A stretch of 5,763 bases of DNA from positions 1 through 5,763 of the forward strand of contig CAYLOP010000181.1 of assembly GCA_964385305.1 (NCBI GenBank). Reading direction: 5' to 3'. Under the pieces are notes generated by a model. That model searched no databases. It was not told the origin of the DNA and was given only the letters and a program-made list of their open reading frames with translations. Positions 1 through 5,763 of the stretch are shown in pieces. Numbering within the stretch: position 1 is the first letter of the stretch; each line of letters begins with the position of its first letter. The translations under genes and the position numbers were made by a program. Origin of the DNA: CAYLOP01 sp964385305 (GTDB taxonomy: Bacteria > Chloroflexota > Anaerolineae > Anaerolineales > E44-bin32).

Positions 1-110
1 TTCACCAAATCGACGGTCGGGTCAGAATCATCCTTGGAGAATGGAAGTACACCGAATTCTATCCCACTGCGGATTTTGTGGAGGGGGACTTGCGTCTCAT
101 AATAGAGTGA
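1..110 (+). pseudogene. 3' fragment of a gene entering from the left edge, PD-(D/E)XK-like ExK motif
   Basis: The frame starting at base 3 is open from the window edge to a TGA at 108-110 and reads about 35 residues, beginning HQIDGRVRIILGEWKYTE. It looks like real protein: a beta strand (VRIILG) leads into E-W-K, and an Asp lies nine residues before the Glu. That D-x8-E-x-K spacing is what one sees at the catalytic core of PD-(D/E)XK nuclease-fold proteins, and EWKYTE-like strings occur, from memory, in uncharacterised bacterial proteins of that kind. Only about 20 residues follow the ExK motif, which is short for that fold, so the gene may be truncated or frameshifted; this is inference. 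It runs in the same direction as the dehydrogenase and ends 77 bases before it. It could instead be the normal end of an unrelated protein. Confidence 0.42.
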
Positions 111-133
111 TTATCGGAACCAAAAACTCTGAA

Positions 134-161
134 TTGCCAGTCCGATTGTCAACTTTATACT
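134..161 (+). promoter_or_regulatory. Candidate sigma-70-type promoter of the dehydrogenase gene
   Basis: TTGCCA (134-139) and TATACT (156-161) are separated by 16 bases, and each matches the sigma-70 consensus hexamer at five of six positions. Transcription would start near 168, about 20 bases before the ATG at 188 and just ahead of its ribosome binding site. It would start downstream of the ATG at 41, so the promoter favours the shorter dehydrogenase. An overlapping TACAAT (161-166) could serve as the -10, but with poorer spacing. Confidence 0.5.
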
Positions 162-177
162 ACAATCAACTTGTTAC

Positions 178-182
178 GGAGG
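178..182 (+). promoter_or_regulatory. Ribosome binding site that decides the dehydrogenase start
   Basis: GGAGG at 178-182 lies five bases before the ATG at 188, a near-ideal Shine-Dalgarno placement. The alternative starts are worse. The ATG at 41 has GGAGA only one base away and overlaps the preceding gene tail in another frame, and I see no comparable purine run at the right distance before the ATG at 224. Confidence 0.7.
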
Positions 183-187
183 AATGG

Positions 188-1393
188 ATGCGTTCCATCT
201 ACGTTGACAAAAAGATCCCACGCATGCTGGCTGTCAAAGCCTTGCGACCACTGTGGCCCAACGTGATTTGGAGTCCACTTTCGCCGGCGCGGGTTGCCGA
301 CTTGCCCGAACCGTCATTGCCTGGATCAAAGTGGCTGCGGGTGCGCAACATCCAGTGTGGCGTGTGCGCAACCGATCTCTCCATGCTCCTTGTCCAGGTC
401 AATCCTTCAATCGCCCCAGCAGCGCTGCCGGGAAATATTCGCTTCTACCTTGGACATGAGGTCGTGGGCGAGGTGGTCGAAGTCGGTTCTGATGTGACAC
501 GCTTCAAGGTTGGGGATCGTGTGGTCATGGAATCACGTTTCGCCGGTACCAACTGCCATACTCAAGAAATCGACCCGCTATGTAAGCACTGTGCTCAGGG
601 TCAGACCCGACTTTGTGAGAATGCATCGATCGGTCGGGGACCAGTAGGGGTGGGAGGTGGGTGGGGGGATGGCTACACGGCACACGAGACCGAGGTATGG
701 CCCGTACCCAACGACCTCGGCGACGATCAAGCCTCACTCGTCGAGCCCGCGGCGGTAGCACTCCACGGTGTACTGCGCAGGCCGCCTGGGGTTGGCGAGC
801 ATGTTCTGGTCATTGGAGCTGGGATCATTGGTTTACTGACGATTCAGGCAGTAAAAATTGTGGCACCAGAGTGTTACCTGACTGTACTTGCCCGTTATAA
901 CCAGCAGGCAGAAATGGCGCGCCGCCTGGGAGCCGATAATGTAATCATCGGCGGTGATCTCTACGCTATACTGGCCGGCATCACCAATGCCAGGTATTAC
1001 CAGGCGCCGCTGAACCGGGGCATGCTTCTGGGTGGTTTCGAGGTTATCTACGATTGTGTAGGGAGCGCCGAGACGGTAAGCAATGGGCTGCGTTGGGCGC
1101 GCGCTGGTGGTACAGTGGTGCTTGTCGGGGTCAGTCTCAATAGCCTGAAAGTGGATCTCAACCCCGTTTGGTACCAAGAGGTCAATCTGGTTGGTTCACA
1201 CACATTTGGAGTGGAAAATTGGCGAGGGGATCGCGTCCATACTTTTGATCTTGTAATCGAAATGTTCCAAAAGGGTAAACTGATTCACGAGGGTTTGATT
1301 ACACATCGCTTTCCCTTTGAGGATTATCGGCGAGCCATCTTCACCGCAGTCGACAAGCGCAGCGGGTCGATCAAGGTGGTCTTTACCTATTAG
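188..1393 (+). CDS. Zinc-dependent medium-chain dehydrogenase/reductase (alcohol dehydrogenase-like)
   Basis: This predicted cytoplasmic 401-residue protein should oxidise or reduce an alcohol, polyol or sugar-like substrate with a nicotinamide cofactor; the substrate cannot be read from sequence. The N-terminal GroES-like domain carries the catalytic zinc ligand Cys60 in GVCATD, the GHE motif (His90, Glu91) and Glu186 in VEPAA. The structural-zinc lobe has Cys123, Cys132, Cys135 and Cys143, with an enlarged gap between the first two. The Rossmann domain follows, with GAGIIG at 210-215 and a strand YDCVG near 288. The end of the second Rossmann strand reads LARY, with no acidic residue, which leans weakly toward NADP(H). 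The C-terminus (DLVIEMF to IKVVF) matches a normal family ending, so the gene is complete. The ATG at 188 is chosen for its promoter and GGAGG; the frame stays open upstream to 41, and an ATG at 224 (MLAVKAL) also looks family-like. Its last 198 bases are antisense to the convergent neighbour. I see no strong terminator after it. Confidence 0.9.
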   Translation: MRSIYVDKKIPRMLAVKALRPLWPNVIWSPLSPARVADLPEPSLPGSKWLRVRNIQCGVCATDLSMLLVQVNPSIAPAALPGNIRFYLGHEVVGEVVEVGSDVTRFKVGDRVVMESRFAGTNCHTQEIDPLCKHCAQGQTRLCENASIGRGPVGVGGGWGDGYTAHETEVWPVPNDLGDDQASLVEPAAVALHGVLRRPPGVGEHVLVIGAGIIGLLTIQAVKIVAPECYLTVLARYNQQAEMARRLGADNVIIGGDLYAILAGITNARYYQAPLNRGMLLGGFEVIYDCVGSAETVSNGLRWARAGGTVVLVGVSLNSLKVDLNPVWYQEVNLVGSHTFGVENWRGDRVHTFDLVIEMFQKGKLIHEGLITHRFPFEDYRRAIFTAVDKRSGSIKVVFTY

Positions 1394-2893
1394 GACCGAA
1401 ACACTAGCGGTGCTATAGGGCGTTAGAAGGATCATTAATCCCGCTGGACCAGGAACGTAGGTCAACGGACCCTGAGGGATGCGGTTCTCCACCTTTAAGA
1501 AACCCGCATCCATGTACTCCCAAATAACCTGGAAAGGCTCCTTACCCTGTACCCACTTCTCAACAATCATGACACCATGCCCGGGGAGCACAGTGAAGAT
1601 CACTTCTCGGGGATCCTTCGGATTTCGCAGAGCTTCCGATTGGCTGAAGGCGACCACTATACCTCGCGCCTGGGCTTCCGTCGCGCAGGAAACCGGGAAA
1701 TGATAATATGACGGACCGAGGGGTACGTGCTCAACATATTGGGGGTTGAAGGCAGCCACTCCACGGTGGCCATGCAATTTGGAGCGCACGACAGGCACTT
1801 TGGTGGAGATATTCCATTCAGCGCTCAGTGAGATCTGAGGAAGGGCGTGATCCAGTTCCATCATCTCAACCGCCTCGGAGGACGGTGGGTCGTTGCGTTT
1901 GCCCTCAACGTACTGCACCATCACACCACTTCCATCGGGCTGCATATCCACGATCACCGCAAGGTTATCGTCGTTTAAGTTCCCTTTATCTACCGGTCGA
2001 GCGCTTCCGGTAACCGTGGCGACAAGAGCTTCAAATTCATGTTCCCAGGTGGCAAAGCATCCTTCGCTATATTGTCTAGCGATGGCATCTCCTACGGCAG
2101 GAACCTGCACCAAGTCAACGATACGGATCATTGGAGTGAAGAAGTCGCGCTTTCCTAGTTCTAAGCTCGCGCTGCGCATTGCTCTGGGAGTTGTTGATTT
2201 CTTCCATCGAGACCGCGCAATCGGCTTGTCGGTCACCTTGTGATTGGTCACCTCATGAGTGCTGACCACAGTGACCACACGCAGCATGATGTCGTCGTAA
2301 AATGCCTCCATGTCATCGCCCAGGATGCATGGATGTGCACCCACTAAATTGAAGAGGTACGCCTCCTCAGGTTCTTCATTTCCGATTACAAGCAAGGCGT
2401 GGATGCTTTTGGCCTGTGCTTGGACGAGGCGTTCTAGGGCGAGTATTGGACCTCCACGCTGCCCCTGTTCGATTAACACATGATGGGCTTGGGGTGTCAG
2501 CCCAGGGAAGCTAAAGTCTTCAGGATTGATCGGATCCTTTTCAAGGGCAAGTTTGAAATGGTTCAACATCGCCTCGAAGCGTTCCGGTGTGGCGTGAAGC
2601 AGTGTGAATATCGTGGGAGTATGCGTGATATTGAAGCGTCGGCGTACCGAGAAAAAGAGTGCCTCTCTCCAACCGAGGGGCTCGTAAAAACGGGCGCTTG
2701 TTAAAATAACATCAGTATGGTTGTCGGGTACGCTTTGTACCTTATGACCTTGGTGGCGGAAGTGCTCTAGTAGATTATCTACCACCTTATCTAGCAACGG
2801 ACTTTCGTGAGAAAGCACCGAGCTGATTTGGATCTTGCGCAGCCAAGAGTGGGCTGTTTTTGCTATCTGAATCTCCTCAAGACTGGCAGTCAT
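1196..2893 (-). CDS. Uncharacterised 565-residue protein, convergent with the dehydrogenase
   Basis: I do not recognise this family. The frame is uninterrupted over 565 codons, and its protein-like composition and hydrophobic/polar alternation suggest a real, soluble, mixed alpha/beta protein. It shows no signal peptide or membrane helix. Strand-like segments include DVILTS (61-66), HALLVIG (165-171), LRVVTVV (204-210), LAVIVDM (311-317), VIFTVLP (431-437) and VMIVEKW (441-447). A basic stretch (about 224-240, RSRWKKS) separates an N-terminal half from a strand-rich C-terminal half, so there may be two domains. The ATG at 2893 is preferred: AGGTG lies eight bases upstream. A GTG at 2902 would add three residues. 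Residues from about 501 to 565 are encoded antisense to the dehydrogenase's genuine C-terminus, so this tail may be a readthrough extension after loss of an earlier stop. Promoter elements lie at 2953-2987. Gene reality is likely; function is unknown. Confidence 0.78.
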   Translation of the reverse strand: MTASLEEIQIAKTAHSWLRKIQISSVLSHESPLLDKVVDNLLEHFRHQGHKVQSVPDNHTDVILTSARFYEPLGWREALFFSVRRRFNITHTPTIFTLLHATPERFEAMLNHFKLALEKDPINPEDFSFPGLTPQAHHVLIEQGQRGGPILALERLVQAQAKSIHALLVIGNEEPEEAYLFNLVGAHPCILGDDMEAFYDDIMLRVVTVVSTHEVTNHKVTDKPIARSRWKKSTTPRAMRSASLELGKRDFFTPMIRIVDLVQVPAVGDAIARQYSEGCFATWEHEFEALVATVTGSARPVDKGNLNDDNLAVIVDMQPDGSGVMVQYVEGKRNDPPSSEAVEMMELDHALPQISLSAEWNISTKVPVVRSKLHGHRGVAAFNPQYVEHVPLGPSYYHFPVSCATEAQARGIVVAFSQSEALRNPKDPREVIFTVLPGHGVMIVEKWVQGKEPFQVIWEYMDAGFLKVENRIPQGPLTYVPGPAGLMILLTPYSTASVSVLIGKDHLDRPAALVDCGEDGSPIILKGKAMCNQTLVNQFTLLEHFDYKIKSMDAIPSPIFHSKCV

Positions 2894-2902
2894 ATCACAC
2901 AC

Positions 2903-3333
2903 ACCTACTCACGGTCACAGCTGTTCATAATCCGATACCCGACCGCCCAGGTCCGGTCAGTTCTATTTTATTATAGCTTGTGACCGGCTGTCCGTCGCTG
3001 ATCATTACAAAGGTCCACGGGCGCTCGTGAAGGGGGAGAATAGCTGGTTAGCCCGGAGCAGACTGTAATCAAGGCATTCATTTCCGGCGTAGCATGAGTA
3101 CCTGGTAACCATGGTCTATGTCTACTCGCTGCCATCTCGGGAAGCCACTATCTCGTACCCTAGACTGAGGCCAAGATATAAGGCACCGCTACTTAATAAG
3201 GCGTTGGTTTGAAGCATGTTGATTTCCCGGTGGGCGAGATAATGCACGATAACCGTTAGGAACATCTAGCCTTCCGAGTATTACATCTCTCTGGAGTGGT
3301 CGTTCAGTGCGCTGAGAGTCATTAGGGCTTGAG
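2903..3333. other. Intergenic stretch without a supportable gene, several short palindromes
   Basis: Beyond the minus-strand promoter this part has frequent stops in the forward frames I read, and no open frame worth naming. It shows small symmetric motifs: CACG-N6-CGTG (3016-3029), the interlocked palindromes TGGTAACCA and ACCATGGT (3103-3115), and a TCAG/CTGA hairpin (3304-3315). GC content counted over two 60-base lines (3181-3300) is about 45-50 percent. No tRNA, rRNA or CRISPR pattern was recognised. It could be eroded mobile DNA or the template of an unrecognised RNA; nothing here decides. Confidence 0.5.
2953..2987 (-). promoter_or_regulatory. Promoter region with inverted repeat CCGGTCA-N21-TGACCGG around a TATAAT
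   Basis: Read on the minus strand, 2970-2975 is a perfect TATAAT, about 77 bases before the ATG of the 565-residue gene. No good -35 hexamer sits at 16-18 bases. Perfect 7-base arms CCGGTCA (2953-2959) and TGACCGG (2981-2987) flank it symmetrically. A further CGGTCA lies at 2912-2917 in the leader. The layout would suit an operator whose bound regulator covers the promoter and, lacking a -35, may be needed for or block transcription. The regulator is not identified. Confidence 0.42.
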
Positions 3334-3644
3334 ATGACAGATCTCGGATGGATGGAAGATCGTGGCATGGGGCGTCCTCGCCTACTGCCGGAAGTAGCAG
3401 CATACGTCCCACTTTACCGGTGCGGGACGCGCATCAGACAGGGGTTGACAGGCGAGGATGCCAGAGCGAAGTGCCGGTGGGCATCTTGCCCCTCTGGAAC
3501 GCCGTTCAGAGAACCGCCAAGGATCGCGGTATGGGGAATCGCCTTGGGCAGCTTGAGGACCTTCAGGATCTCCCGACTGAGGCGGATGCCTCCTCGCTAG
3601 CAGGAGCCGTTCAGGTCTCCTCCACATCGATTAGAACGGACTGA
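3334..3644. other. GC-rich gene-less block with overlapping spurious frames, possible remnant or structured RNA
   Basis: GC rises here (40 of 60 bases at 3421-3480). Three overlapping frames stay open: plus 3334-3600, plus 3348-3644 and minus 3382-3627. None has a Shine-Dalgarno sequence, and their products are rich in Arg, Pro and Ser with no recognisable motif, so I treat them as stop-poor accidents of GC-rich DNA. Small hairpins are visible: GAGAT-N5-ATCTC (3331-3345), CTACT-N6-AGTAG (3382-3397) and CTCCT-N7-AGGAG (3590-3606). This could be a decayed transposon or intron piece, or an RNA-encoding block; I recognise neither. Confidence 0.4.
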
Positions 3645-3704
3645 AGAAGGGCTAGATTTTAGTTCCGATTATCTCCATTATATTTAGTTGGTCATCCCTG
3701 AGGT

Positions 3705-3725
3705 AATATCCAGCCCATGGATATT
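3705..3725. repeat. Inverted repeat AATATCC-N7-GGATATT in the recombinase leader
   Basis: Perfect 7-base arms at 3705-3711 and 3719-3725 enclose a 7-base spacer. The repeat ends three bases before the AGGAGA ribosome binding site of the recombinase. It may be an operator, a translation-controlling hairpin, or a recombinase core-like site, since short inverted arms around a 6-8 base spacer are typical of tyrosine recombinase crossover sites. The arms do not extend beyond 7 bases, so the last reading is speculative. Confidence 0.45.
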
Positions 3726-3728
3726 CAT

Positions 3729-3734
3729 AGGAGA
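3729..3734 (+). promoter_or_regulatory. Ribosome binding site of the tandem recombinase
   Basis: AGGAGA at 3729-3734 lies five bases before the ATG at 3740 and fixes the start codon. An AT-rich stretch upstream (3656-3690, with TATATT at 3679-3684) may hold the promoter, but no matching -35 hexamer is convincing. Confidence 0.65.
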
Positions 3735-3739
3735 CCAAC

Positions 3740-5743
3740 ATGGATCAGGCTCGTCACCGCTTCGACCAATACCTCAACCGCTGTTATGGTCAAAGCACAA
3801 CACCAAAATGCTATGCCAGCGATCTGGATATATTCTTCCGAGCAGTTGGTAACAAAGCGCCTGCAGCGGTAGCCGCGGGAGATGTAGACGCCTTCATCGA
3901 CAACCAGCTCGCGGCTGGTCTGAGCCCGATCACCATTAATCGTCGTCTGGCGACGATCCACACCTTTTTCGAGTTCCTGGCCAGCGAGTGTCCGGATCAG
4001 CACTGGCCCAATCCAATCATCTGGCGCCGTCACAAGCTCAAACGCGGCACACGCCTGCCGCGCGACGTACCGGACGACGAGGTTGCACAGCTATTCTCCG
4101 TCATCACATCAAAGCGAGACCGGGCCATGTTTGGCCTGATGCTCGGAGCCGGTCTCAGGGTTGCGGAAGTGGCCGCCTTGCGTCTGGATTGTTTCGAGGT
4201 TCCCGCGTATTCCGATGGCTTGACGAAACTGAGGGTTTTCGGAAAACGGCAGAAGGAGCGCACGGCATGGCTTGCCCCCTCCCTATGGGAGGCGCTCCAG
4301 GCCTGGCTTCGAGTGCGGCCAGCCGTCGAAAGCGATTTCCTGTTTCTCAGCCAGCGTGGTTCTCCGATCAGTGTGGCTGGCATCCAGTATCGCCTCCGGA
4401 AATACTGCAAGCAAGCCGGTGTAACGCTCACCTGCCATCAGCTTCGGCATACGTTCGCCCGCCGCATGGTCGAAAACGGTTTGCCGGTAGATAGCCTGGC
4501 CAGACTGCTGGGGCACAACGACTTGCAGAGCACACAGAGATACATTGATGGCGCTGACCCAACCCTGCGGGCCGACTTCACGGCTGCAATGGCGGCGCTG
4601 GAAACTGCACTCAGCGATGAACAAGCAACCCTGCTTCTTAGCTCGAACCCTCAGCGCTCACCCACGAGCAAGAAAGACTTTGCAGCGCGGGATCGCAACG
4701 CCTCCCGAGAGGAATTGCAGAAATTACGAGAGCGATTGCTTGCTTCCGGGCTACCCGATTGGCTGGAAGAGGCAGCGGAAGCCTATCTGAGCTGGCGCTG
4801 GCCAACCTGGCGCGCCCAAACTGCCTATCAGGTGGGAGACAATTTTCAACGCCTCGTTCGGCGTGTCTGGATCTGGCTGGCCACACACCGCCAGATTGAG
4901 GGATGGGAAAGCTTTCATCGGGCAGACCTCCAGGCCTGGCTCGAAGCAAGATGTCAGTCTGGGCTTCGAAACGCTTCGATCCAGACGGAATTGGGAACGC
5001 TGCGAAGTCTTTTCAAGTTCATCGAAATGCGCGGCCATTCCCTTGACCCAGGTCTCTTCCGCGTGCAGGCGCCCAGGCAGAAAGGAAAAACTCTGCCGCG
5101 CTACCTGACGGAAGACGAGTATCGCCGATTGGAAAGCGTTGTTCTCCGTGCGACAGCCTCCAACACCTATGAGGCCCGCTTTGATCGGGCCTGGTTTCTG
5201 ACCCTGGCGCACACCGGTCTGCGCATCTCAGAATTGCTTGCCTTACACCTGGAGGATCTGGATCTGCAGTCTGGTCGTGCTACGGTGCGGGATGGAAAAC
5301 TCAAGCATGATCGTGTGGTGTATCTGACCCCAGCCTTGACCAAAGCTTTGCAGTGCTATCTGGCAGTACGACCTGAACTACATGGTGAACTGCGGGTTTT
5401 CATCCTGCACAACCGCTCCCCCACAGCCCGCACCATCCGCATGCGCCTGGCAAAGTTTGGGGAACAAGCCGGGGTTCACGTATATCCGCACAAGCTGAGG
5501 CACACGATGGCAACGCGTCTGGTCAATCAGGGCATGCCAACCCATTCACTGCGTAAGCTGCTTGGTCATCAGGATCTAAGCACCACGCAGATGTATGCCC
5601 GCATCCACGACGAGACCCTATACCGCCAGTTCAAGCGGGCCATGTCCAGCCTTGAGGCCATTGCAGTCACGGATTGGCCACGACCATGCACAGACATCAC
5701 CATCTCAGTAGAAGAAGATGAATGGATGGAATCAGACCCTTGA
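3740..5743 (+). CDS. Tandem (double) tyrosine recombinase/integrase, two full catalytic modules in one protein
   Basis: This 667-residue protein is predicted to cut and rejoin DNA at specific sites through covalent 3'-phosphotyrosine intermediates. Module 1 has a SAM-like core-binding domain (about 1-85, QSTTPKCYASDL, TINRRLATI) and a catalytic domain (about 105-285) with Arg140, Lys169, His233-x-x-Arg236, His259 and Tyr268. A polar linker (about 290-325) follows. Module 2 has a second core-binding domain (about 335-435) and catalytic domain (about 450-640) with Arg495, Lys520, His584-x-x-Arg587, His610 and Tyr619. Every expected catalytic residue is present in both modules; Arg-to-Tyr spacing is 32 residues in each. 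The segment from HxxR to the tyrosine is about 57 percent identical between modules by hand count (21 of 37). A usual integrase of this type is 300-400 residues, so this is about twice normal length. The acidic tail ends EEDEWMESDP. The ATG at 3740 has AGGAGA upstream. Fusion of Xer-like neighbours is inferred. Confidence 0.93.
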   Translation: MDQARHRFDQYLNRCYGQSTTPKCYASDLDIFFRAVGNKAPAAVAAGDVDAFIDNQLAAGLSPITINRRLATIHTFFEFLASECPDQHWPNPIIWRRHKLKRGTRLPRDVPDDEVAQLFSVITSKRDRAMFGLMLGAGLRVAEVAALRLDCFEVPAYSDGLTKLRVFGKRQKERTAWLAPSLWEALQAWLRVRPAVESDFLFLSQRGSPISVAGIQYRLRKYCKQAGVTLTCHQLRHTFARRMVENGLPVDSLARLLGHNDLQSTQRYIDGADPTLRADFTAAMAALETALSDEQATLLLSSNPQRSPTSKKDFAARDRNASREELQKLRERLLASGLPDWLEEAAEAYLSWRWPTWRAQTAYQVGDNFQRLVRRVWIWLATHRQIEGWESFHRADLQAWLEARCQSGLRNASIQTELGTLRSLFKFIEMRGHSLDPGLFRVQAPRQKGKTLPRYLTEDEYRRLESVVLRATASNTYEARFDRAWFLTLAHTGLRISELLALHLEDLDLQSGRATVRDGKLKHDRVVYLTPALTKALQCYLAVRPELHGELRVFILHNRSPTARTIRMRLAKFGEQAGVHVYPHKLRHTMATRLVNQGMPTHSLRKLLGHQDLSTTQMYARIHDETLYRQFKRAMSSLEAIAVTDWPRPCTDITISVEEDEWMESDP

Positions 5744-5763
5744 CAACTCAATATAACCCCTAT

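Noticed and set aside
41..187. N-terminal extension of the dehydrogenase to the ATG at 41
   Set aside because: The region overlaps the preceding gene tail in another frame, contains the likely promoter, and the ATG at 188 has a much better ribosome binding site.
833..1177. Minus-strand reading frame inside the dehydrogenase gene
   Set aside because: It is a shadow of a well-supported gene and has no recognisable protein motif.
1394..1460. Rho-independent terminator between the convergent genes
   Set aside because: Only a 4-base stem (TAGC/GCTA near 1406-1416) is visible, and no T-run follows.
3382..3627. Minus-strand gene of 81 codons
   Set aside because: No ribosome binding site, no motif, and composition typical of GC-rich antisense frames.
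3334..3644. Small plus-strand genes at 3334-3600 and 3348-3644
   Set aside because: They overlap each other and a minus-strand frame, lack Shine-Dalgarno sequences, and have low-information Arg/Pro/Ser-rich products.
2994..3650. Group II intron, rRNA fragment or tRNA
   Set aside because: No recognisable domain V, reverse transcriptase motif or cloverleaf. The string AGCTGGTTAGCC faintly recalls 23S rRNA but the flanks do not match.
1..5763. CRISPR array
   Set aside because: No regularly spaced direct repeats are present.

Overview
The window looks like an accessory, partly rearranged stretch of a bacterial chromosome. It holds three intact protein genes, the broken-looking tail of a fourth, and about 840 bases with no gene I can defend. 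The zinc dehydrogenase has sequence features I associate from memory with Chloroflexota proteins (for example the GGGWGDGYTAHE stretch and the long spacer before GHE). A Chloroflexota or similar soil or mat bacterium is therefore a reasonable guess, but no phylogenetic marker is present to prove it.

Layout from left to right. Bases 1-110 are the 3' tail of a plus-strand gene entering from outside. Its D-x8-E-x-K pattern suggests a PD-(D/E)XK nuclease-like protein that stops abruptly. A compact promoter and a good ribosome binding site (134-182) lead into a zinc-dependent medium-chain dehydrogenase (188-1393). Facing it on the minus strand is an uncharacterised 565-residue protein (1196-2893), whose last ~65 codons run antisense through the end of the dehydrogenase gene. 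The minus-strand promoter region carries a perfect TATAAT framed by a CCGGTCA/TGACCGG inverted repeat.

Bases 2903-3739 hold no convincing gene. The left part is stop-rich in the forward frames I read and contains short palindromes. The right part (about 3334-3644) is more GC-rich, with only accidental-looking overlapping reading frames.

The right third (3740-5743) is the most striking part: one 667-residue protein holding two complete tyrosine recombinases in tandem. Each has its own core-binding domain and a full R-K-HxxR-H-Y catalytic set. An inverted repeat with a 7-base spacer (AATATCC/GGATATT) sits just before its ribosome binding site.

I see no operon joining the genes. The dehydrogenase and the 565-residue protein are convergent, so any functional link would be by neighbourhood only. 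The recombinase, the gene-poor stretch and the truncated left gene together suggest a region shaped by mobile DNA. Neither end of a mobile element can be placed from this window alone.
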